This document shows, in pieces, positions 46,370-58,686 of a DNA stretch of 64,000 nucleotides. This stretch comes from Hetaerina americana. Its lineage: Eukaryota > Arthropoda > Insecta > Odonata > Calopterygidae. The first letter of the stretch is position 1, and every line of letters begins with the position of its first letter. Made by a program: the position numbers and the translations under genes. A model generated the notes under the pieces. The model had not been told where the DNA came from. It did no database searches and worked only from the letters and a program-made list of their open reading frames with translations. The stretch covers positions 4,328,501 to 4,392,500 of the forward strand of contig JAKTNV010000027.1 in NCBI GenBank assembly GCA_022747635.1, given 5' to 3'.

Positions 46370-46900
46370 TTCAATTGTCTATAGACCTAAAATATCTTAT
46401 TTTCCCCTTTCCATCTCTCGCTTAACATTCTCCTATTTCCCTGTCCTCATTATTGTCCTAACATTCCACGTTCCTATTCTTACTAATTTGGTCTTCTTCT
46501 CCTGCGCCTTATGTCCTGCTGCTGCCGATTTTCCCTTGCAAGGGTTTCGTGGGATGACGACCGCGGAAGCCTTGCCTTCCCCGGTGCCGGGCGCGATACA
46601 CGACCGATTTGGCCGAGCCCCCTAGTTGCCAGGACTCAAAATCTCTTTGATGCCCATCATTTAAATCTTGGGAATGATAATTGAGATGGTTTCCCGTTGC
46701 CTTCCTCAATAGTGTTTTTTACGTGACACCATCACGTACTGGCCGCCCCTCTGGGGTCAGACGCCATTGCAGCCGCTTCACTGAGGAACAGGCGCTGCGT
46801 TGACTACCTTTCGTCTGACTCCTAACCTCCGACCGATCTGGCATGGGTGACCCTACCAGGAAGAATCATTATCAATCCCGCCAGCACAGCTCTAGGGGTC
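46370..46900 (-). mobile_element. RTE-like LINE 5' end with start of endonuclease
   Basis: On the minus strand a non-coding 5' part (about 46900-46530) leads into the start of an AP-type endonuclease: KKTKLVRIGTWNVRTIMRTG (about 46500-46440), then KREMERGK, a stop, and DILGL. These are the first strands of the endonuclease/phosphatase fold found at the N-terminus of LINE polyproteins. The element stops there, so it is a 3'-truncated or broken relic. It may be the same family as the reverse transcriptase at 15.2 kb, but the parts do not overlap. Confidence 0.7.
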
Positions 46901-47097
46901 ATCGGAACGCACAAGCCCTTATACCATTCAAGGCCCATGGGAGGGAAGTAATGTTATATTTTTCAGTATTTGTTTATTCATTAAGCCTGAGAGAGGAGAT
47001 ATACTCCTGTTCCAAAAATTCATTATTACAGAGTTTGATTCTAATTTCTATCTTTCGCAGCAGCTCCGTATTGAATTACGGCCATAGGTTGTATGTG

Positions 47098-47969
47098 CAA
47101 TAAATGCGCGAACTGGTGCAATCTGAAGGCCATGACGCGAATTATAGCCCCGCCCATTAGGGGTGCTATTTGCCTGAGACCCAATGAGCCGTCTGTCAAT
47201 GGGTGTTTTGGCGGATCGTCGAGCTGTGCGTACGGTGTCAGTTGTGATAGTTTCTGCTGTCCTTGTTTCTAATGTTTTGGTGAAGTGCTTCAAAGTTATC
47301 AAGAAATCACTGAAATGTTGACAGCTGTTTACGGTGATAATGCTCTGAAGAAAACATCCGTTTTCAAGTGGACTAAGCGTTTTAAAGATGGCCGACAAGA
47401 CACCATTAATGAGCAAGGCCGGGACGACCTTCCACCAACTACCTGTGTTGACTACAACATTGATCGTGTGCGGTCCCTTGTCCTCGGACCTTGTGTTTGG
47501 AATACTGTCCCTATGATAGCTGATGAACTGAATTTAGGAAAATCAGCAACAGTGCACACTATTTTACTACCGAACACGATGGATGGATCCTTCACCATGA
47601 CAATGCACCATTGACATTCAGCATTGATTGCTCGCCAGTTTCTGGCAAAAAATTCAATCACCATCCTTGATCATCCCCTTTTTCGCCAGATCTCTCCCCC
47701 TGCGACTTTTTGCTATTCCCAAAATGCAAAAATGTGATGAGGGGACATCACTGGGAAGATTTGGGAAGACACAATAAAGCAAGAAACGACGAGAAAACTA
47801 AAAAGCCTACCTGCCAAGGAGGACTTCAAAGGGTACTTCAAACGGTGGAAAAAAAGGATGGAATAAGGGCATAGCAAGGAATGGAGAGTACCTTTAACAG
47901 GTGACAAAATCGATGTAGACTAAATTTGGCAAAATAAAGTTTTTATGGTCTCAGTTCGCGTATTTATTG
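47098..47969 (+). mobile_element. mariner-B deletion derivative, copy 2
   Basis: Inverted ends CAATAAATGCGCGAACTG (47098-47115) and CAGTTCGCGTATTTATTG (47952-47969) bound 872 bp. A 109-codon frame (47285-47614) begins in the helix-turn-helix (EITEMLTAVYGDNALKKTSV) and runs through MIADELNLGKS to the deletion junction. Downstream, in another frame, are the second and third catalytic motifs (APLTFSIDCSPVS region decayed; DHPLFRQISPPATFC decayed). The C-terminal region is frameshifted. The first catalytic Asp is deleted, at the same junction as in the copy at 7.7 kb. Confidence 0.88.
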
Positions 47970-50029
47970 GAGAGGTTTCTTATACGAGTACACGTACTGT
48001 TTTTCTTTCAGGACGGCCAATATCATTGCAAACGACAGCTTAGTCAGCAAATATGCCAAGTTTAACATTAAACTCGGTTATTATATAAATATACAACACC
48101 TGATGATACTTCCTAGGGGATGCACTATGTGAATTATTCTGCATTAGATGTGACACAAGCTATGCTGGAGTCTTAATCGTGCGCCGTCATCAAAGGAAAC
48201 TCTTGACATCCATCTTATTCTTCGTCTGAATATTCAGACAATCACGCTGATCACGCATATGGGTCGAATTAATATTTCCAAAGCATTACACTTTGCATTG
48301 TTAACCATTATGATGTTTTTTGTAAGGCTTTCAGTTTAGCGGTATAATGTCTTTAGATCATGAACTTGAGAAAGTAATCACGCCAAACCTTGTGGCGGCA
48401 GGTAGTGTCACGATAGTGTTAAACCATTTTTTAAAGACGATGTCTTTTGTTGAGATAATTTTTTAAGCATAAAATAATTTGAGCATAATTTTTAAGTTAA
48501 ATGAACATGGTATGCATTTTATCCTGCCGTTAGGACGCAAGAACTTACTCCCATGCTCGAGCTTCTCTTCCTCAAAATGTCGTTCAACGCGTATAAATCC
48601 TCCACTACAGCACGATGAATTTGCTGCATCAAACTCGAATGGGCGAGGGCAAACCATCTCTTTCCAAGCATCTCCGTTATTCAGAGGCCTTCGAGGACAC
48701 GCAATTGAAATAAGTCGGGGGCAGTAGATGCCATTTTAGAAATCCAATTGAAACATAGCCTGTAGTACATTTCACAGTGTCAGATACAGATACATTTACA
48801 CAATACGTGTGGCGGCGGGCGTTAACTCCGTAAAAGGGAACGAAGCCATTTTAAAACCAACAAATGCCTGCCTAACACCCACAGAGACGAATGCGATATC
48901 CATGCTGAAATCTTTTAACTAACACGCATGCTAATAATTATATTATCAACTAAAATACACATGCACCTACGAATATACCTTATGTCAACGCAACGTTTAA
49001 TCTCGTCCTGAATTGGAAATGAAATGTATTAAATATGTCCAGTAAAAATTTGATTTCTAACTATTGTGATTCCTTATTGCCCGCGGAAAGAACGAGTGTT
49101 TATGAATCCATCATCCTTATCTTATCATTGTGGTCCGATCCACGGAAATAGGGTGGGGTAATAATAATGCTTCCTTCAGGATAATCGTTAAACTCCTTTG
49201 TTCTGAACTGTCTATTAAAGTCTCGCTTGTTCTCTTCGCATCTCAAGTGGCTCCCAGCCTAATTCCCCCAAAAGGCCCCACACACTCGTTTTCTTATGAC
49301 AATATTTTTTGGCGAATCTGGATATGGCAGCACTTGTCAACATAAGGATTGGTTGTTGAGAGCATACTTTTTGACAACCTAGGATACGCTGCAGGATACA
49401 TACATTCTGTCCTTCGGAACCGCTTCGACATTCGGTTTGTTAACGATGGGAGTGCAGCGTTGCAATTTACACACAAGCCAGGTATCAAATCATTTATCAA
49501 TGTAATGTGCCCATGACAACGGTGATTTAGAACAAAATTGGTCCAGAATGATTTTGTATAAACCAATTCCATCCTACTGCTACGAATGCCACCTCCTCAA
49601 CTTTGTTTTTAACATTTCGTCGGCGTGAACATTCCCTCCGTTCCAATTTGCGGCATTCACAATGGAGTTTCTGTGGTGTCACGTCGAAGAGAACGAAAAA
49701 ACACAAAATTCCGCGTGGGGAATGATTTATAAATTTTTCTGGTGAAATGCGGCAAATGGTGAACAGAACACTCAATAAATCTCAATTCTTTAACTGTGTA
49801 ATTGTTGAATATCCACGCCAGGGACTCAATTATTTCATAAATTCAGGGTAAAATGAAAAAGTGCTTCTTGTGAACTCGTATCAGTGGCCCTTGGCTCTCC
49901 TGGTCTTCTTAAATGTCTCATGGATGACGTCACTTACAGCACACTAGGGATAAATCCGGAAAATGATTAAAACGCGTTCTCGAAGTTCCTCAAAAATAAG
50001 CATTTTCGTTTACGTCTTGAGGGCGTGTT
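47970..50029. other. AT-rich unique DNA, nothing recognised
   Basis: Only short frames below 95 codons. No repeat or RNA gene seen. Confidence 0.5.
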
Positions 50030-50626
50030 TAAAGTTTTGTATTAAAAATTCGGTAATATTTTTTGCCTGACGCGTGTGCGCAAAGTGCTGAACTCAGACC
50101 GTTAGTTCAAGTGTGATCGCATGATCGCAGGTCGTACATTGGCATTGATAAGAAGATGACAGTGCAGACACCATTATCACTGAGAATTTGGCGATACGAA
50201 CAAGATCTGCGCTAAACTCGTCCTCCCGAAGATCTTCGGACGGACGACCAAGAGCAAAGTCGAGTGTGCCTGCTTGCGAAGACCTTCTGCAACGACATCG
50301 CGACGATTCCCCAACCCCCTTTCAGTCCCGACTTGCCACCAGAGGACTATTTCCTATTCCCTAAAGTGAAATCCACCCTCACTCAAAGGACACCACCACC
50401 ATGGGACCCTAATTCAAGCCTTCAAAGAAGCGCGCACGCGTAGTACCATGAAGGACCTTCCGCCTACCAGGGAGCCTTCGGGTCGTGGAAAAACCGCTGG
50501 CGTGAAAAGTGTGTCCACGCTCAAGGGATGTACTGAATGAAGAATTTCGAGGCATCGTAGCAATATCTGAGCTAATCTATTTTACCATGGAAACTTTTCT
50601 TAATACTTTTTTACAAATCACGTATG
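50030..50626 (+). mobile_element. mariner-A deletion derivative, copy 9
   Basis: Left end AGTTTTGTATTAAAAATTCG (decayed) and right end TTAATACTTTTTTACAAATC. The inner sequence keeps the full family layout including CTGCGCTAAACTCGTCCTCC near 50206 and the deletion junction near 50305. Confidence 0.85.
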
Positions 50627-51618
50627 TTCGAAGTACATCTACTTTCCACTATAGGGTAACTGCTAGAGTGAAAGTGAGCATCTCTCCGCTTTCTGCATTT
50701 CTTTCAGTTAGTTTGCAGGGCAAGGCGACCGGTGTTCGCGAGCGTGCGTGCGTGCGAACATCAAACGCCTCCCCGCAGTGCTCGAAGAGAGTCACCGCGC
50801 GGCCCTTCTTAAACATTTGGCCTTTGGCGTCGGAATAATCAAGCACGCCTGCATTCACGTGAGGAGGGAAACGGAGGGACGCAAGCGCCTTTTTTCCTCT
50901 CTCGGGAATTTCCGTCTTAATTACGCCGAGGAAAAGAAATGCGAGAGCCAAGGAAGTTCCATAATGCAAGGCAAGGTGTGAGGGAAGGGATCTTGGTTAA
51001 AAATTAATTCGTTTCGTCGGACTTGGGTGGAAACTGCCGTTCAGAATAAGATAACGTTGACTTTTGAACACCCCTCGAGACATACCGCACACCAAATAAA
51101 GTAAGCATATTAATATTTCAGAAGAGTACATTGGTACACATTTGTAATTCGCGAAAAAGTTCATCCCTCTCATTTGGCAAAACGAGGAGCCCTTTCCTGC
51201 CACTCCCCAACTCCTGCTTCCTTTCAGAATTCTCCGCTTTTCCAACGTTATCTTATTTAATTCCTCATTACCAAATCTCCCTACCCCACTTCCTCGCGCA
51301 CAGTTTCAGACTAAGGTAAAGAGCAACTTGGAGGAACTTCAACATCTCACCATGAGTCGACAAGTTTGAAGCTGAGTATTTAAATATTATTTCTACCTTC
51401 TTACAATACATACACATTTTTTCCTGGAAATTACTTAAGGGTAAGAATGAATTTTGCCCCCTGAATGGATAAGAATGTATCTCCCAGTTAATCTGAATAA
51501 TAAAAAAGGTCAGCCATCTAGTACGATACTTAGCACATATACATTCATCTACATAGAATTTGAATGGCACAATGGAACACAAAAATAAAATAGAAAACAC
51601 GTAAAAGGACACTATCTT
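50627..51618. other. Unique spacer, nothing recognised
   Basis: Frames up to 114 codons on both strands, none with a domain. Confidence 0.5.
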
Positions 51619-51692
51619 AGTTCTGTTTTCTTTGTTCTGTTGTATTGTTCTGTTGTATTTTTTTGTTGTTTTGTTGTATTGTCGTATTGTTT
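51619..51692. repeat. T-rich degenerate minisatellite
   Basis: Irregular tandem units of the type TTCTGTTGTATTG. Confidence 0.75.
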
Positions 51693-51737
51693 GTGCCGTT
51701 CATATGTTATAATGCTCTTGTAGGTTCTTCCACTTCC

Positions 51738-51739
<2 letters not shown>

Positions 51740-51795
<56 letters not shown>
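51740..51795. repeat. (AT)n microsatellite
   Basis: Twenty-eight perfect AT dinucleotides. The Tyr/Ile-repeat frames across it are artefacts. Confidence 0.95.
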
Positions 51796-51799
<4 letters not shown>

Positions 51800-51989
51800 T
51801 ATTTATATAAGAAAAGATGATTTCGTCGAAGTAACGCGGAAGTGTTGAATAAAAAACTTCGACAGCAAAAAAAATATAAGAACACATAAAAAGAACACTC
51901 ACACGTTATTCCTTAATAATTTCGATTTTAGCTCCGTCTTCCTCGTAAGAAACAGTAATAACACTACGATCCCATATAGTAATAACAGC

Positions 51990-51997
51990 ATATATAT

Positions 51998-52028
<31 letters not shown>

Positions 52029-52035
52029 ATATATA
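51990..52035. repeat. (TA)n-rich tail beside SINE-1
   Basis: Interrupted TA repeat directly at the 3' end of the minus-strand SINE-1; probably its simple-sequence tail. Confidence 0.8.
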
Positions 52036-52308
52036 AACACAGTAATCAACCCGAAGGTCGGTTTAGTAGGTGATCTTAGAGAACACCCACTACTTAGCCC
52101 TATACGGCGTGTGGAAATTCACACATCAGGGTAGGGGGGCCAATTCCTTTCCCTGTGTCGGTTATGGTTCCCCAGGAAGACCTGGTACCCGAAAAATCAC
52201 TTTAGCTTGGGTGGAGCTGCAGGTGCCCAGAGTGCCTTGCCTGGGAATCGAACCCGGGACCCTCTGGTCAGCAGTCCAACGCTCTACCCATTGGACTACC
52301 GCGACCCA
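52036..52308 (-). mobile_element. SINE-1, copy 2 (full tRNA head)
   Basis: On the minus strand the element starts near 52308 with GGGTCGCGGTAGTCCAATGG, then GTAGAGCGTTGGACTGCTGA. It has a perfect box B, GGTTCGATTCC, within 52243-52254. The head is followed by a 190-bp body and ends with CGACCTTCGGGTTGATTAC and a TA-rich tail. Box A and box B are the internal RNA polymerase III promoter. The copy at 34.8 kb shares head and end, so this is a SINE and not a host tRNA gene. Confidence 0.82.
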
Positions 52309-54196
52309 TATATATACTATATACTCTCCTGTGCGAAGAGGTTTATAGCTTTCTTTCCGCCCGTTGAGCGGTCATTATGCTCGGGGAAAACAAGGAGATG
52401 AGAAGGGAGGAGAACGATGAATATGGTCCCGACCCTGCGGCAACGTGAGTGAAATACACATTGGGATTAGCGGAATATTATATCTGGCGGCTGCCAACAA
52501 TTTCTCTCCCGGATTACGTGTGCTCGAAAGCGCCGTGCCGATTACGAAGCCACTACCCATCCCCACCCCACACACCCCCCCCCAAATCCACCCCACACTC
52601 CCTCCCCCCATACCCACCCCACAATCCCCCCTACCAACCCTCCACGCCTCCTCCGAACGGTTCGTGCCAAAGAATGAGCTTGGAGTGGAGATATCTCGGG
52701 ATTTTGGGGGCTTTTCCGGCGGAATGACGTTTATCGGGCGGAATATTTTCGCTTTTGCCGGTGCGGAGACTCCCTCGCCTCCCATTCCCACCCCCACCAC
52801 CCCCCCACGCACGCCCCGAGACCAACTCCCCCTTGCCCCCCCCCCCAACCCCCGATATATATCGATCGACCGGCGTGCCATGTTGATTCCTCCGGCCCAC
52901 TCTTCAAGTGGGTTTCCCTCGCCGAAACTGGTTTGGCGCATGCGCCGCCGTTGAATACCTTCCCTCCCCCCTTCCTTCCTTATCTCCAGGAATTGAAGCG
53001 AAATCGAAAACCGAACGTAATCGCTAAAAAATATAATGATAATAAATTTCATCTGAATTTGAGATAGCACGTAATTTCATTTCTACTCCCCCGCCCTTCT
53101 CCCCCCGACGGCAAACTTGGAAACTAATTCGCGAGGGCGAGAATTTGAGTTTCGAAATCAGCAAGATTTTCAGTTCCTCCACCATGACCCTTCCGTTAAA
53201 ATCAAATTCCTGGGTTCAGCAGCTTCGTTTGCCCGAATACTAATTGAGATCCACGTCCAGGGTCGGGCGATGCAGGCGGGGTTCGAAAATGCAACTGGGC
53301 ACCCCCCACCCCCCGTCAGGGGATATTAACTGAAGCCGGGCTCGTCCTCATCTCGAGATCATCAGGGATTCGAGGAATGCTTTCTTAATCTGATGATAGA
53401 ACCAAGCAATCGAGTGGATGGTGGCAAAGCCGAAAAAGCGCCCTTTGACGAGAAACAAACATTTGCCCTCCGAGCCGGGCGTCTCGAGACATCGCGGGTC
53501 TCTCCGACAGGTCGAGTCGCTCACTCCAAACCCTCGAAGATCTCTTCCAGCAAACTGGCAAGCTGATGAGGCGACGATGTCGTCAAACAGATCGTAGAAA
53601 GAAGGGAAAAGAATAAATGGAAAGAAGACAAGCGCATGCGAGGACGGAGGACGTTAAAATGTAGGATTTTCCGGGAATGGCCCGAAATCAAATTCATTTG
53701 ATCCACCTCACTTACGTACCCGAAATAAGAAGGGAGCGAATTGGATGTACGTAAATCAGACGGAGGATGAGAAAGGGGTCGGCGGTTGCAATCTTACCAC
53801 TTTCGCGGACGCTAGGGAAAGGAGGAAAGTATTGTGAGATGGGTTGGATGGGCGACGCATGATTCCATAGGTCCCTCTGGGCGCAAGGAGTCGCCCTTTC
53901 CCGAAGATTACAGTGACATGTAATGTAAAATTCTGAGCAGATATTGCTATTTGTATCTACGAGTAAATAATTTTTCTGTCTTGGAAATGAAAATATCATT
54001 CGGAGCCTATGAAACTAACTATTCACTAATACATTTATACGGCTGCGTCAGAAATACCGTAATAGAGAGTGCAGACTAGATTAAATACTTTAAGGTTTTA
54101 CCCTCACTCACGATCTCTCCAGGGTGGAACATTAGGAGAAATATGTGGACAACCCAGCAAAAACTTAGGATTTATTAGAATAATACTGGGTAAATG
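52309..54196. other. Unique DNA with C-rich low-complexity block
   Basis: 52556-52855 is dominated by CCCC(A/T) runs. The 231-codon Gly-rich minus frame (52375-53070) and the 169-codon Pro-rich plus frame (52445-52954) both come from this block and are not genes. The remainder is unremarkable. Confidence 0.5.
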
Positions 54197-55945
54197 ATAT
54201 CTACATCTACATAAATACCCTGCGAGCCACCAAAAAGGTGTGTGGCATAGGGTGCAGCACCAGGAGGAAAGGGTAAGGGGTTTTCAAATGGCAGGGGAAA
54301 GTTGGGGGGAACCTGAAAAATAAAATTATAAATATACTCGTATAACCATGCGCCGTCCCTACCTTGTAGGCTAATACCTATTATGTCGAGCCGACTCCTG
54401 GGGGATTTCGATTACAGGCATTCTGGTCTCTTATTGTTCTTGGAAAAAATGACCATTTAAACCTGTCTGTCTTGCAGTCAATCTCTCTAATCTTATATTC
54501 GTGATCCCTCCGCCCGTAATACGTTGGGGTTCGTATTATGTTCTTGATGTCTTCGGAAAAGGACCCATCTTTAAATGTTTTTGATCAGTGTAATCTATTT
54601 TGTAAACGCCTCTGTGTAAGGGAATCCCAGCCTAAATGTTCTAGCATAGTAGTTACGCTACTGCGTTGGTCATAACAATTTTTGACAAATCCAGCCTCCC
54701 TCCGCTGAACTCGATCCAATTCCGAAATCAAATTTATCTCTTGAGGATCCCATATACTGGCGGCATACTCTAGGTGGGGCCTGACTAGGGCAAGAAAACA
54801 TCGTTCCTTCACTTTTTCGTCACATTACCCAGCGAGTATTTAAAGGAATCTACCCTCGCGATTTCTGTTTGTTTCACTTTGTCACAAAATGGGGGGGGGG
54901 TTACTCTTTTCCCAAAAATGTATTGTTACGCATTTTTTTTCAAATTTAATTCCAATTGCTATGTATCGCACCAAGTGTGGATTGCATATAGGTCGTCAGC
55001 TAACGCCAGTCTGTCTTCGTAACTTCGAATGTCCTCATAAATCACCGCATCGTCAGCAAAAAGACGGAGCCTGCTATTAACCACGGTACTGAGGTCATTT
55101 ATGTAAATAAGAATCAAGAGGGGGCATATGACACTTCTCTGTGGTACAACCGACGTAACCTTGACAGTATTGGATGATACACCGTCCAGGACGACTTTTT
55201 AAACGCGATTTTTAAAAAATTGTCTAATCCAGCATATAACACTCCCGTGTATACCATAAATTTACAACTTCGCGAGTGACTTGTAATGAGACACTTTATC
55301 AAAAGCATTTTTAAAATCTAGGAATATCGCATCAACTGGAGTATTACTTTCACCGGAATGCATTATATCATGAACAAAGAGTGCGAGTTGAGTTTCGTAG
55401 GATCTACCTTTACGGAACCCGTGTTGGTTATTAATCCATAAATATTGGCTATCAAGGTACCTCATTATTGAACTAACAATGATGTGCTCAAGAATCTTAC
55501 ATGAGATGGAGGTGAGCGATATTGGCCTATAATTACTGGGGTCCTCCCGGTCTCCGTTTTCTAAATATGGGCGTTACATAAGCTATCTTCCAGCCGCTTG
55601 GCATGCTTTCTTCTGCTAATGATTTCTTAAATATTATTTCAAGATAAGGAGCAATTTCAGACGACAGCTCTTTATATATGCGAGCCGGTATCTCATCAGG
55701 TCCCGGATATTTGTTGGGGTCGATGTTTTTAAGGAGTAACTCTACTCCGCGGGTGGGAAGTCGATTGCTTGCATTGGCTGCAGAAATGTTTTCGAAAGGT
55801 TCTCTGGTATATTCTGGGAGCATGTGTTGAAAATACTCTGAAAGAATGAGTTTAAAATGTTGGCTTTATCGAAACTACTTGTTACTTTATCCCCGTTTTC
55901 GTTGCTCAATGAGTTTACCTTTTGTATTTACCGTTGGACCTTTTT
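54197..55945 (-). pseudogene. CR1-like LINE ORF2 remnant with 3' UTR
   Basis: Longest CR1 copy here. On the minus strand, from 55820 downwards: the linker and RT start (PGPDEIPARIYKELSSEIAP, WKIAYVTPIF), INNQHGFRKGRSYETQLALF, the catalytic FLDFKNAFDKVSH, a SVICPLLILIYINDL block, and the catalytic LRLFADDAVIYEDI near 55060. Next come the C-terminal region (ERCFLALVRPHLEYAASIWD near 54800) and a 3' UTR with the family signature near 54225-54245. The tail ATGTAGATGTAGAT is at 54197-54212. Several frameshifts and stops break it; the endonuclease half is absent. Confidence 0.88.
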
Positions 55946-55969
55946 CCCTGCACTTCCCTGAGATGAAAA

Positions 55970-56445
55970 GCTTAAAGAGAAATGTTATCTGTCGTTGGTT
56001 AGGCCACATATAGAATATGCTGCAAATATATGGGATCCTCATGAAGTAGGATTAATTGCCGAATTGGATGGCGTGCAACGTAGAGGAGCTTAAATGCGTA
56101 AAACGTTGCTATGACTAACTTAGTAGCGTATCCAAAATATTAGAGGAGCTACGCTGGGAATCACTCATGGAGCGAAGGCTAAATTACCGATTAAATCTCT
56201 TGCATAAATTGTAAGTCTCTTTAGCAGTGATGTTGAAAATGTATTATTACCCCCATCTTACTACGGGAGGAGAGATCATGTATATAAAGTTGAAGATTTC
56301 ATTTTACCCACGAACGATAAGGGATCAGAATAATATTGTCCGACCGCAGTAGGAGTAAAAATATTCGAATCAAAATTAGTCCGGTGTGTGTATCCACCCC
56401 CTGCCACACACCCTCACGGTGGCTAGCAAGGGTGCAAAAAATACA
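55970..56445 (+). mobile_element. CR1-like LINE 3' end, head-to-head with the previous copy
   Basis: LVRPHIEYAANIWDPHEVGL is readable at about 55998-56057, followed by a stop. Frameshifted C-terminal sequence (SSDVENVL..PSYYGRRDH) comes next, then the 3' signature CCACCCCCTGCCACACACCC at 56394. It points away from the minus-strand copy, with only about 25 bp between them. Confidence 0.8.
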
Positions 56446-56465
56446 AATACCAGCAATCTGTTGTG

Positions 56466-56505
56466 TGATCCCCCCCTTCTGCACATCCTAGCGGTGGTTT
56501 CCACA
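56466..56505 (+). mobile_element. Second, diverged CR1 3' signature
   Basis: CCCCCCCTTCTGCACATCCT followed by AGCGGTGGTTTCCA resembles the family 3' signature again, 60 bp after the first. Short and diverged. Confidence 0.4.
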
Positions 56506-57132
56506 GTACTCTTTTTCCAGCGTGTGCCCTACTTGGGAACGACACCTTCCCTTCTCCGACCCACCGTTCCAATACGCGCGCTACGTACTACATCCCCCTC
56601 AAGCAAGCGTCGGCAGCTGGCGACTGGATCGCCATTGGACACTTTTATTTCGTCGGCGCAACATTTCATTCCATCGATGGCCAACCGAAAAGAAAGGCAT
56701 CGACTGAGAGCGACAGCGTTGGGACCACGAGAGGCGCCCGTCCCTATGGAAGAGATTCAGCTGTCGACCCCGGAGGGGGACGTCGGGAGCGTCATTCCCA
56801 CCCCCCCCCCGCATCGTAACAAAGGGGGCGCCCATGAATGGGGGCTCTACGACGCCGCCATCCAAAGTGCGAGGCCCTTCACGAAGAGAGGGGTTTCACC
56901 ACGGCGGCGTGCAGCCGCTGTTGGCGGCGCTAGACTCCGGGAGGCCCGGAAGAGAACTCGCATTCAATTTATTTAAAAACGGAAGTAGCGGGAGGGATAC
57001 GGGAGGCAGGGCGGTCACTTTGCGCGGGGGAATGCAAATTCACGTCCATCCACGGTTTTCATAGATCTAAATTACCATTTGTTGCCCTGGAATTATCTAC
57101 TAGTCATTCTTCCAGCAAATTTCGATTTATTT
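56506..57132. other. GC-rich spacer, nothing recognised
   Basis: A 196-codon plus frame (56386-56976) begins inside the CR1 tail and continues through this block with no recognisable domain; it is probably chance. Confidence 0.45.
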
Positions 57133-57440
57133 ATTTGTGCCCTGCAAGCCACCGCCAGGGTGTGTGGCAGGGGGTTAAAACACACCAGAATGATTTTACT
57201 AGAGCATTAACCTACCGCGTTCGAACAATTTTATTATGATCCCATATCGTTCGTGGAAAAAAATGACATCTTAAATCTATCTGTTCCAAAAATTCATACA
57301 ATGGAAATGAACGTCCCAAGCGTTGTCCTTTCCTGCTGCGACTTATCAAATAGAGGTATGTGCTTGGGCAATATCGTAAAGTTTTAGTTTATGTAACAAT
57401 TCGTGGTGAAGTCGAAGACATTCCTGAACTCCTGAAGGGT
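57133..57440 (-). mobile_element. CR1-like LINE 3' fragment
   Basis: The plus strand shows the reverse complement of the 3' signature, GCCCTGCAAGCCACCGCCAG then GGTGTGTGGCAGGGGGTT. It is followed by sequence that aligns to the 3' region of the copy at 54.2-54.6 kb (GGAAAAAAATGACATCTTAA against GGAAAAAATGACCATTTAAA). Confidence 0.65.
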
Positions 57441-57475
57441 ACTCCATACAATTGATTACCCCATCAACATATACG

Positions 57476-57602
57476 AAGGCAGTTCGAAAGGTTCTCGGAA
57501 TCACCGCCAGATATCAGAACTAGCGCAACTAGTTTCCCGCGTAGTAATAGGTAATTCTTTATCAGTCAACGCATCGTTGCTCCGGGAAGAGATCTGTGAT
57601 GC
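57476..57602 (+). repeat. Fragment shared with the mariner-F relic
   Basis: Aligns over about 125 bp to 21371-21505, including CCCGCGTAGTAATAGGTAAT and GGGAAGAGAT.TG. No transposase part is attached here. Confidence 0.7.
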
Positions 57603-58097
57603 GGACGCCTCTCTCTCTTGTTTCCCGTCCAGTGATATTCTCGTATAAAACGCCACATTCAAGATGACAGAAACAAAAGCCGTATTTTTCTAACGATAAG
57701 TAAGTGTTAACTCATTCCATTTTTTAATAACATACTGAGTTATTACTTAAGAATGCTAATGCAAAGTTACGTTGCCTGTTTAGAAAAAAGGTGAAAATTC
57801 TTCCACAATTTCGCCCCATTCCTAAGGCCCAAATTCCACTTCGAAGCCCTGCTATACATTCGTATTTTGTCGCGGCATAAAGCTGACACTCCTGAGGGAG
57901 TGTATTGGCTGGAGGGGAGACGGGAGGGAAGATTGACTTGCGATGGAAACTAAAATATCACACAACTGAGACACGCGTAGATTTAGCTCGAGAAAGGAAG
58001 GCAGTCCGCAAAGAGGGAAGGAGAGGAGGGGAAAGTAGTGAAAGATTTGGAGGTCGCGTGAAAATCACGTGTGTGGTTCACAGAAGCGACATATTTG
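57603..58097. other. Unique spacer, nothing recognised
   Basis: No element, domain or RNA gene seen. Confidence 0.5.
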
Positions 58098-58686
58098 TAC
58101 ATGGTTTGAAGATCGATGAAAATGTCAGAAAAATAGATTTTATTTCAGACCGTGATCGTTCAATGCCTCCAAATTCTTCAAAGTACTTCTCCTAAGCGTC
58201 GACCCACTTTCACGCCAGCAGCTATTCCGAACGACTCGATGGCTCCCTGTTATGTGGAAGATTCTAAAGGGTACAAGCGTGCAAGCTTCCATGAAGGCAC
58301 CAAGGGAATGCCCATTGGTGGTGTCCTTTAATGGATGGTGGATTTCATATTTTGGAATAAGAAATAGTCTAGTGGTGCCATGTCGAGACTCTAAGGGGAT
58401 TGGGGAATCGTCGCGATGTTTCTGCGGAAGGTCTTCGCACGCAGACACTCTGGACTCCGCTCTTGGTCGTCCGTCCAAAGACCTTCGGAAGGACGAGTTT
58501 AGAGGCGCAGATCTTTCGCATCGCCAAATTTTCAGTGATAATAATGATGGATGCACTGTCATCTTGTATCAATACCAATATACGATCTGAAATCACACGC
58601 ACACTCAACCGACTGTCTCAATTCAGCACTATACGCAATGCACGCCGGGAGAATAGGGTTGCCGATGCTTTTTATGCAAATCTTGC
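58098..58686 (-). mobile_element. mariner-A deletion derivative, copy 10
   Basis: Minus-strand copy. The ends are ACATGGTTTGAAGATCGATG at 58099 and GCCGATGCTTTTTATGCAAA at 58660. MRKICASKLVLPKVFGRTTK is readable on the minus strand near 58510-58450, then the deletion junction and C-terminal part. Confidence 0.85.

Noticed and set aside
52236..52308. Possible host tRNA gene on the minus strand
   Set aside because: Box A and box B are good, but the sequence continues without a break into a body and TA tail, and part of it is shared with 34810-35010, which fits a SINE.
52375..53070. 231-codon Gly-rich open frame (minus)
   Set aside because: Its Gly-rich and repeated part comes entirely from a C-run low-complexity block that also yields a Pro-rich frame on the other strand.
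56386..56976. 196-codon open frame (plus)
   Set aside because: Starts inside the CR1-like 3' tail and runs on into GC-rich DNA without any domain.
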